NCBI GenBank assembly: GCA_003024785.1 | Contig: PUQB01000054.1 | Coordinates: 467,291 to 531,290 of the forward strand | Source of the DNA: Selaginella tamariscina | Taxonomy: Eukaryota; Streptophyta; Lycopodiopsida; Selaginellales; Selaginellaceae | Direction of reading: 5' to 3' | Length of the DNA stretch: 64,000 nucleotides | Shown: piece after piece, positions 56,441 through 64,000 of the stretch | Numbering within the stretch: the stretch's first letter is position 1 | How the letters are laid out: the number at the start of each line of letters is the position of its first letter | Program-made: the position numbers and the translations under genes | The notes under the pieces: model-generated | Seen by the model: only the letters and a program-made list of their open reading frames with translations | What the model was told of the DNA's origin: nothing | Database searches by the model: none

Positions 56441-58730
56441 AATTGCCTTGGCGCCTTGGGTAGGGGAGGTGGAATGTTTGTTGCTTGCATGGAATGGCCT
56501 TTATGGCGCCTTGACTTGATTCGAAGGAATTTTTAATTTTTTAAGCCCGCAAGGGTTTGAGGTTTAAAATGCTTCAATCGTGCGAAATCACTCAGATTTG
56601 AGGAGATGGGCTGCTAAGGTACGATCTCTAAAGGCTACTTTGACTTTTGGAGCTCCAATTTTGTGTTTTGTTATGGATTTCGTTGTTGTGTAGTGAGTTT
56701 TAGGGTTTGATGCATGTGTGCATTGATTGCTCGAGTTTTTGATGAAATTAAAGAGAGGTAATGAGGATGTGGTCTCTTATGTCTCTCCTCAAGTTTTGGA
56801 GCAGAGATTTAGAGTTTTGAAGGGTATGTGTGCGATTCTATGGTTTACTTTAAGGTTTAATGTATGTGCGCCTTGATTGCTCGATTTTTTGATGAAATTA
56901 AGGAGATGGGTAGTAAGGTGTGAGCTCTTATGCCTCTCCTCAAGTTTTGGAACAGAAATTTGGAGTATCAGATGGCATGTGTGCGATTCTAGGTTTTGCT
57001 GCATTTGTTTAGGAGGAGTAAAACTGTGTGGCAACTTTAATGAGGTCATGTGAGTAGATGCTGTTGTTATGGTCTGGAGTATGGTCTTACCATGCATGAC
57101 AAGCTTGAATTGTCATGTATAAGTTTGAAATCAAGTTGNGGAGTAAAACTGTGTGGCAACTTTAATGAGGTCATGTGAGTAGATGCTGTTGTTATGGGTC
57201 TGGAGTATGGTCTTACCATGCATGACAAGCTTGAATTGTCATGTATAAGTTGTGAAATCAAGTTGGTTATGTCTTGTTTAAAAGCGATATTGCTGACTCC
57301 TTTGTTGCCACGACAAGCGGAGTTTGGGCAAGTCATTCAATTGCAATGGTATAATGATGAATGCGGATTTCAGCATGGTCTTGTCAGCCATAACTATCTG
57401 CCAGTATATACCATGGTTCAGTGGTGGTCCTTTGGCTAGACATGACGATTTGGTGGCGTTTGTTCTTATTCTAGTCTTACATGTGGGGCAATGGTCATTA
57501 ATTTTGTTGAGGAAGCTTCATGGTTAGTCGACGTGTATGTGGATGTTGTGTGGTTGCGGATCTGTTCCTTGTGATGGTGGTTATTTCTGGTGGCATGTGC
57601 AATACTTCGTGGTAACATCATGCGCACTTGATTGGCTCGTTGCTTGGGTTAGGCGCCGCCTACGGGCCTGTGCTGAAAGGTCTGAGGACTGAAGACCCCA
57701 AGTGACATGTTGCTGGTTGGGTGTTTGAGTGGTTTGCCTCAAACAAGTGATGCATTTTGTTGGTTCAAGCACTTGCGTATGTGTATGTTGATGGTCGTGT
57801 TCCTTGCGATGTTGGTTGTTCCTTGTGGCACTTGCGGTGAATGGGCAAAGCTGTGTGGCAAATTCGTATGCACTTGATTGGCTCACTGCTTGGGTTAGGC
57901 ACCGCCTACGGGCCTGTGCTGAATGGTCAGAGACTGAAAACCCGAATACGTGTTGCTGGTTGGGTGTCTAGAAGGAGTTATACACTTTGTTGGTTCATGT
58001 GTTTCGTGCTTCATTACCTTTTGCTGTTTGCAGTAGTGGCATCTTTTTGAGTCGACTTCCTAGGATTTGAGCTACTAGTGGAAGTGCGGCCCCATGTTTT
58101 GAAGTGGTAAGGAGCCACCATTTATGGCTGTTGGCGTGTGTGTTGAGCCTAGCACACCCGAGCGTGAGGCTCCCATGCTTGGAAACGAGTATAGTTATTC
58201 TGGTACGGTGTTATTCCTCTTTGATGGGCATTTGCTATACAGTTTGTGGGGGATTGCTCTAAGGTTTAATGGTATCTTCTAAGAGGGCAACTGCAACGAT
58301 GTCCTTATTACGAAGAGGTTTGGTGTGTTGTAATAAGTGGTCATTTCTGATGCGTGTTGGGAATACCTTGGGCATTTAATTTCTGATATTGGTGGATGTG
58401 TATGTGGTATGCTAGTGATTGTCATGGAGCTACTTTGGGCATCTGCTGCAGATTGGTTTGGCCTCGTTTGTTTGTGTTTGCTTTTTGCTTTGGTGTGTGC
58501 TTGCTTTTTTGCTTTGGTGTGTGCTTGTGAGCTGTGGTTTGGAGATTTGAAGCTCGAGACAGTATCCGGAGCGAAGACTAGACCCGTAAAGGTCTGAATT
58601 GATCACTTTGTTCTTCACGATGCTTGGGTTTTAGGGGGATGAGAATAAGAGCAGGTTTATATAGAATCCCTTGGGATGTTTTGATGTATACTTGTATTTA
58701 GCCCCATGAATAAATTTTTTAAACATTCCT
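56441..58730. mobile_element. 2.3-kb insert of unknown class in the gypsy LTR
   Basis: Flanked by TCATATGAAC (56431-56440) and TCATATGGAC (58731-58740), a 10-bp target duplication with one change. No terminal inverted repeats or LTRs seen. Near the right end is CCCCATGAATAAATTTTTTA, like the 3' end of a transcribed non-LTR element. No reverse transcriptase motif, so a 5'-truncated LINE or a retroposed transcript is possible. Contains internal duplications (57015-57266 around an N; about 57560-57720 and 57800-57970). Confidence 0.6.
57015..57266. repeat. Duplicated ~122 bp around a single N (57139)
   Basis: 57015-57138 and 57140-57266 are the same sequence (GGAGTAAAACTGTGTGGCAA … AAATCAAGTTG) apart from small indels, separated by one N. 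Best explained as two overlapping contig ends joined without merging. Confidence 0.85.
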
Positions 58731-58829
58731 TCATATGGACAAGTTGGCTAACACATATGTGTGTTAGTGGAAAGGTCTTCGGGTTCAAGTCTTGTAAAAG
58801 GTAAAAAATAACTCATGATCTTTGTAATA

Positions 58830-59245
58830 ATGGCATTACTTTGTCACTTTTGTGGACAATGAAGCATTACTTTGTCAACTTTTGTGGACGATTACTCACG
58901 CATGAGCATTACTTTGTCACTTTTGTGGACAATGAGCATTACTTTGTCACTTTGTGGACGATTACTCACGCATGATTGCTGTCAAATTTCTTGCTAGATT
59001 GTCACTTTTGTGGACGATTACGCATTACTTTGTCACTTTTGTGGACGATTACTCACGCATGATTGCTGTCAAATTTCTTTGCTAGATTGTCACTTTTGTG
59101 GACGATTACGCATTACTTTGTCACTTTTGTGGACGATTACTCACGCATGATTGCTGTCAAATTTCTCACGGACGATTACGCATTACTTGTCACTTTTGTG
59201 GACGATTACTCACGCATGATTGCTGTCAAATTTCTTGCTAGAAAG
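58830..59245 (+). repeat. Tandem amplification of the copia integrase core start
   Basis: About nine copies of TTTGTCACTTTTGTGGAC, most followed by GATTACTCACGCATGATTGC, together coding repeats of the integrase block YFVTFVDDYSRMIAVKF that carries the first catalytic Asp. Units vary between about 25 and 65 bp. Confidence 0.8.
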
Positions 59246-59640
59246 TCTGAGGTGATCAAAGAGTTCATCAAGTTCAGGACTCAAGTAGAGCTTCAGACCG
59301 CCAGTTTACTTCAGTTATCTCTAACCAACACCATACGAGCGATGGTACGGCAAGAAACCAGATCTCAGTCACTTGAGGATCTTCGGATGTGTTGCATATG
59401 CATTTCTTCCAAAGAGCATCATGACAAGATTGGAAACTCAAGCATCAAAGCTATCTTGCTTGGATGGAAACATGTCTACAGCATCAAAGCTTCATGCGGC
59501 TCCAAGCACGAGTGTTGCAGTAGTTCCTGAGTCAAGCTTGGGTGGGAGGTGCCCATGCTTCCCCCATTCTTCACAGATCCACCAGAGTGCGTACGCTTAT
59601 AGAAGCTGGAGCGCAATTCCAAGAGAGGCTTGACCTTCAA
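59246..59640 (+). pseudogene. Copia integrase, C-terminal part
   Basis: Continues from the amplified block with KSEVIKEFIKF, then (other frames) HLRIFGCVAYAFLPK and AILLGW, the conserved end of copia integrase. The middle of the core is shortened. Confidence 0.75.
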
Positions 59641-59779
59641 GCTGCACAATGAGCTTCATGGCAAGCTCAACATACTCAGGCTAATCCAAGTGATTCTAAT
59701 GCATAATATTTCTCTACTGATCCTCCAGAATTGCAGCAAAAACACTTGAGCTTCCAGATCCAGTATTACAGCTGTTTTT

Positions 59780-61330
59780 TTCACAAGGCCATGATACGAG
59801 AAGCTCTCTCCAGTTCTGAGCAAGAGCAATGGCATGAAGCAGCAAACTCAGAATACTCATCTCTCTTAGAGAATGGAACTTGGGAGCTTGTAGATCTTCC
59901 TCCAGTAGAAAACCAATCAAGATAAAAGGTGGATTTTTTTGGCTCAAGACTGGCTTGGATGGCAACATCAAGTACAAGTCCAGATTAGTCGCCAAAGGGC
60001 TATTCTCAAGTAGAAGGCCTAGACTATAATGAGAACTTTTTCTCCGATCGTGAAGATGGCATCGATTAGGCTCCTCCTCAATATTGCAGTGCAACAGAAT
60101 CTTGAAGTGGAGCAGCTTGATGTCACGACACCATTCTTAAATGGTGACTTAGACGAAGATATTTTTTGTTATGCAACTTGAGGGATTTTTGGTCCAAGGA
60201 AAAAAATGCAAAGTTTGTAAACTTCGCAAGGCACTCTATGGACTCAAGCAATCTCCACGGCAAGTGGTACGAGAAAATGAATAGCTATCTTCTCTCCATT
60301 GGCTTCATGAGCACCTCAACAAACACAAACGTCTATTTACGCAAAGTCAGGTTTGATTTGCATTTACCTTGCTCTTTATGTCGACGATTGTCTTCTCTTT
60401 GGTCCCACGAGAAAGGTGCTACAGGAAGCTCAAGCACGAGTTACAAGCACGTTTCAAGATGGTGGACCTTGGACCTACTCGTTTTTGCCTAGGCATAGAG
60501 ATTCTTTGAGACAAAAAGTCTGCACCATTCAGTTGTCGCAGTGCAAATATACAAAAAGAAATTCTCTAGAAGTTTGGCCTTGCAGAGATCAACTCAGCAC
60601 CGACACCAATGAAAGCTGGTTCTCACCTTAAGTAAGGACCAAGCTCCACAAACACTAGAAGAACAACAACAAATGAGCCGGATCCCATACAGGCAGATGG
60701 TTGGCAGTCTCGTCTACTTAATGGTGTGCACATGTCCGGACTTAGCATTTGTAGTGGGACAGGTCTCTCAGTTTCTTGAGACTCTAGGACATGTCCACTG
60801 GCTTGCTATGAAACGAATTTTTCACTACCTCAAGGGAACGCAGAATTTTGCTCTCACTTACAGCAAAGTTCCTGCATAAGGATGCGCTTATTCGCTTTCA
60901 CCGATGCAGATTTTGCAGGCGAAGTTGATTAGAGGAAGTCTACCTCTGGCTACATATTCACTCTTGGAAGTGGTGCTGTCACATGGTGCAGTAAAACGGT
61001 AAACAATTATTGCACTCTCTTCAAACTGAAGTGGAATATGTAGCAGCAACACAAGCAGCAAAGGAGTGCAGCTGGCTTTGCCAACTTTTGGATGGACTTG
61101 GTTATCCTCAAACTGAAGCAACAATGGTTTATTGTGACAATCTCGGTGTGATTGCTCTCACAAAGAATGCTCAGTATCACGGCAGGACCAAACACATCCA
61201 AAGTGCACTTTCATTTTATTCGAGAATCAAAGTCATCTAGAATGTTCTCGAGCTAGTACACTGCCGCACAGAGGACCAAGCCGCAGATATCTTTACTAAG
61301 GCTCTCCAGCTCAACCGTTTCAACGACACG
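59780..61330 (+). pseudogene. Copia reverse transcriptase and RNase H, frameshifted
   Basis: RT: EQEQWHEAANSEYSSLLENG, TWELVDLPP, VAKGYSQVEGLDYNE, LEVEQLDVTT…LNGDLDEDI, KALYGLKQSPRQWYEKM-like pieces, and the catalytic YVDD box near 60375. RNase H: PYRQMVGSLVYLMVCTCPDL, HWLAMKRIFHYLKGT, RKSTSGYIFTLG and, in a shifted frame, EVEYVAATQAAKECSWL. Many single-base frame changes. Confidence 0.85.
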
Positions 61331-61620
61331 TCAAGACACTTGGCATTAGCAAGATTTTTCCTAAGAGCGAGCGTGCTTGTGCTCGAGTGGGAGTGATATA
61401 GGATATTCCTTTTAATAGTTGGCTAGGTAGTTAGCAGTTCAGCTAGTATATGTAACCTTTTATTGTGTGATACTAGGGAAGCGGCATAAGGTGGCACAAC
61501 CTAGTAAAGATCTCCGCATGTAATGGTGGAGATTGAGGCACTGCAGGAGGCAGCACAGCCCATAGTAACTCCCCTTAACCAGGAAACAATTAGAAATCAT
61601 GTCATATCAATTCAGGGGAG

Positions 61621-61771
61621 TGTTAAGAATATTTGCCTTACATGACATGAGATGTCCCGACTGGTGGTGTTCCTTTTAAAAAGAAGTTGAAGATGAATAT
61701 ATAATAACTTTGTACACTATGTTTATAATATAAGAAGAGAAATGTTTGAAGTAATAAATATTTTCTCAACA
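61621..61771 (+). repeat. 3' LTR of copia element
   Basis: 151 bp, TGTTAAG … CTCAACA, then target copy AGCGT at 61772-61776. The same LTR-AGCGT-flank junction occurs at 28002-28142. Confidence 0.92.
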
Positions 61772-62847
61772 AGCGTGAGGATGAAAAAGAGAATACGGAA
61801 GAGAGCTAGATGGGGGCTGGTAGCTCAACGGTTTTCAGCAAGTCTTCATTGTATAAATAGATGGCCATATTCATGAACATTAACTCCATCAAGAGATATG
61901 CAATGGCCACTACTAACTAGTTTGTGACATGTCTCAATCTTACTATATATTATATATATACACTATTGATAAACATGTGGGGTCCAGTTATTTATGACAT
62001 GCGCTTATACTACGATTAATGTCAATCGCAAACTCAAACAAAATATTCATTTGACAACTTGTACCTTACGGCATATTCTGGTGCCCATGCATATTCTGCT
62101 TTGCTTGAAGCATATTCCGATTACTATGTACCCACATTTTGTTCTCTCTGGTTGAGGTATCAAAATTCAACACAAGGTACAACAGTGTAATAATTTCTGT
62201 TAGAAAGAATGGATGTATCAATTCTCATGGAGCACACTTCATTTATCCTCTGTACGGTAGTTATCACCACAATCACAGCTATTTATGTGTTTAAGCACTT
62301 CTTCATCTATGGCTACAACAGGCACCCATTTCTTTACCCCTTCTTTGGATGCCTTTTCGATATGCTTCAAAAATAAGGACAGGTTCCTCGACTGGGCAAC
62401 CGACAATCTTCGCAAATCCCCAAATAACACAGTTAAGCTCTTCAGGCCTGGAGAAACAGCGTACGCCCACACTGCATACCCACCAAATGTGGAGCATATC
62501 TGAAGAATAAGTTCGAGGTATATGCCAAAGGTGAGTATTTCAAAGATGGTTTAGCTGATCTCCTAGGGGGTGGTATCTTCAATGTAGACGACGGTTTATG
62601 GAAGATTCAACGCAAGATTGCAAGTTATGAGTTCACTACTCGATCCCTTCGTGACTATCTCATGGAGACATTAGAGCAGGAAACTCAAGAGCGGCTCCTT
62701 CCCACTCTACACTCCTTAAGTGGTACCGTGGTCGACTTGCAAGACATCTTCATGAGGTTTGCATTCGATAACATATGTAAGCTGGCATTTGGACTGGACA
62801 TGGCAGCACTAGACACAAACCTCCCAGAGATCAAGTTCATGAAAGTA
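61772..62847 (+). pseudogene. Truncated duplicate of P450 copy 1 with its 5' flank
   Basis: 61772-62211 matches the 5' flank of copy 1 including the TATAAATA box; 62212-62847 matches its first ~210 codons and stops at KFMKV, where unrelated AT-rich DNA begins. It lacks the I-helix, ExxR and haem loop, so it cannot be an active P450. An extra A near 62372 and a missing A near 62499 shift the frame, at sites where copy 1 is in frame. Confidence 0.88.
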
Positions 62848-63340
62848 TATTAAAATGGGCATGGCTATAGTCCCATTTCCTAATAATTAGCAATTTTAGC
62901 TATTTAATTAGCATTTTCTAATATTAAAGGAATATTCTTTAGAATATATGTTTGAAAAGAGAATATTCTTTAGAATATTCTATTTTGTATTCTACCCTTT
63001 AATAAATTATAGCATTCATTGAACAAAAATTAATAACATTATAAAAGTAGAAGTATTAAATTATATAATATATTGCCTAATATAACAATTAAGGAAGAGC
63101 ATAAGAGGTACATTATATAAATATTGATGTTGTTATTAAAATATTAATATTTAAATATAACATTATTAATTAAAAATTTGTAGTAGTAATAATATATATA
63201 TAAAATCCTATAATAATATAGTCAATCTTCCATATCATTTTTTAAATTTATATAGTTAAGTATACAATTTGGTACTATTATTAAAGAGTTTATAATAATT
63301 ATGAATATTAAATATATGATATTTTATAATTTTGTAATTG
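62848..63340. other. AT-rich sequence after the truncated P450
   Basis: Strongly AT-rich; AGAATATTCTTTAGAATAT near 62935-62990 is a small palindromic repeat. No gene. Confidence 0.5.
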
Positions 63341-63342
63341 CT

Positions 63343-64000
63343 TTAAGCTTCAGAAAACATACATTCCCTTGCAGTTTTGTTAATCGTGACTTTATCAACG
63401 CTTCTTGACATCCACCCATATCGAATGGATTTAACATTTATAAAACATGCTGGGTCTTTTTGATTGGGAGACCATGTTTTCTCTAGGCATCCATTATATC
63501 TTTCGCTCTCCTTCTCGTGTCGCCTTTTTTGTGGTTTGAACCATGCAACCTTAACAATACTATTTTTTGTGATTACTTCAGGTGTGTCGATAATTTGACC
63601 CATCCAAATAGGCTGATTATATGACGCATCTGGAGTAATGAGAACCATCATTAGTTTTTGAAGATCCTGGCAACAATCAAAGTATGCTTTAGGTTTTTGG
63701 TTCCTTTGTCCAACAAAGTGTGGGGTTTGCACTTCCACATCACTACTGGCTTCTATGTCGTCTATGCTCAGTGATGTCATTTCAATCTCCTCTCGCCACC
63801 TTGTTTTAGGCCAGAAAGGGTGTTGCAATTCTGTACTTGTGACAGTAGGCCCTTCCAACTCTCGAACAACAGTCTCCCAATAGTCGACCACATGCTTATA
63901 TAGTTCTGAGTAACCAGTTGCCTTATCAGAATTCTTTGGCATCGATTTTTGAACCCATGCCACATATTTTTTGATGCCATCAATAATAACCTCTTGTTCC
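63343..64000 (-). CDS. Unrecognised protein, C-terminal part (runs off window)
   Basis: The minus-strand frame is open from the window edge to TAA near 63343 (about 218 codons). It is hydrophilic, with a basic patch (FKPQKRRHEKESER) and a stretch NQPIWMGQIIDTPEVI…VKVAWFKPQ. That shape (a short beta-rich segment ending in an aromatic-Pro step, then HPWR/TWSPN-like text) recalls chromatin- or transposase-linked domains, but I cannot name a family. No frame break, unusual in this window, so it may be a real gene or a recent transposon ORF. Confidence 0.5.
   Translation of the reverse strand, partial: EQEVIIDGIKKYVAWVQKSMPKNSDKATGYSELYKHVVDYWETVVRELEGPTVTSTELQHPFWPKTRWREEIEMTSLSIDDIEASSDVEVQTPHFVGQRNQKPKAYFDCCQDLQKLMMVLITPDASYNQPIWMGQIIDTPEVITKNSIVKVAWFKPQKRRHEKESERYNGCLEKTWSPNQKDPACFINVKSIRYGWMSRSVDKVTINKTARECMFSEA

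Larger units (their letters stand above)
52208..58826 (-). mobile_element. Ty3/gypsy element nested in copia, internally rearranged
   Basis: Left LTR about 52208-52558; right LTR 56071-56440, interrupted by a 2.3-kb insert and resumed at 58731-58826. Both start TGTCACGACCTTGT and share CATCCA…TATGGACAAGTTGGCT. Integrase (52900-53480), protease and gag (54235-56000) lie on the minus strand, but the RT/RNase H block (about 53500-54230) lies on the plus strand. A polypurine-like GAAGGGGGCATA borders the left LTR. Confidence 0.8.
50425..61771 (+). mobile_element. Ty1/copia LTR retrotransposon with nested insertions
   Basis: 5' LTR 50425-50588 and 3' LTR 61621-61771 (TGTTAAGAATATTCGCC … CTCAACA). 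The primer site TGGTATCAGAGC directly follows the 5' LTR and the purine tract TTCAGGGGAG precedes the 3' LTR. Exact target duplication AGCGT (50420-50424 and 61772-61776). Domain order gag, protease, integrase, RT, RNase H defines copia. A gypsy element (52208-58826) splits the integrase. Confidence 0.92.

Overview
The window is nuclear DNA from a land plant, most likely a non-seed one (lycophyte, fern or bryophyte grade). It has spliceosomal introns, plant LTR retrotransposons with tRNA-Met-type primer sites, and plant families (ELIP, BURP domain, plant-type glutaminyl cyclase, CYP86-clan P450). A microbial-type terpene synthase-like gene (MTPSL) is the main pointer to a non-seed plant, because that family is known there and not in seed plants. 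The species cannot be named from the sequence.

Layout. 1-550: exon of an unrecognised gene. 1401-13284: Ty3/gypsy element (minus) with its target duplication, split in gag by a large LTR element without recognisable coding capacity (5480-12801). 15262-16531: DUF5077-DUF3472 gene. 16724-20950: gag-less gypsy element (minus). 23231-25366: BURP-domain gene whose N-terminal part is an array of about 14 short repeats, mostly on separate small exons. 26011-27490: plant glutaminyl cyclase gene. 28561-30109: CYP94-like P450, preceded by a copia LTR. 31359-38399: three ELIP genes or pseudogenes. 38826-39975: MTPSL terpene synthase (minus). 41771-45317: second gag-less gypsy element, inside a degenerate minisatellite that continues to 48060. 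50425-61771: copia element with target duplication, containing a rearranged gypsy element (52208-58826) that itself carries a 2.3-kb insert (56441-58730). 62212-62847: truncated copy of the P450. 63343-64000: open frame of unknown family running off the window.

The most interesting region is 23.2-30.1 kb. A BURP protein with a multi-copy short peptide repeat lies directly upstream of a glutaminyl cyclase, followed by a P450. In known plant burpitides (for example lyciumins) a BURP domain cyclises core peptides embedded as repeats in the same protein, and glutaminyl cyclase is proposed to form an N-terminal pyroglutamate. The layout here fits a candidate peptide locus. However, the repeats lack the usual Trp/Tyr acceptor and an obvious Gln start, so this is a hypothesis.

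Nearly every gene carries single-base indels, often in homopolymers, and paralogous copies carry different ones. A lone N at 57139 is flanked by the same 122-bp sequence on both sides. The assembly therefore looks like error-prone long-read sequence that was not fully polished, and many apparent pseudogenes may be intact in reality.
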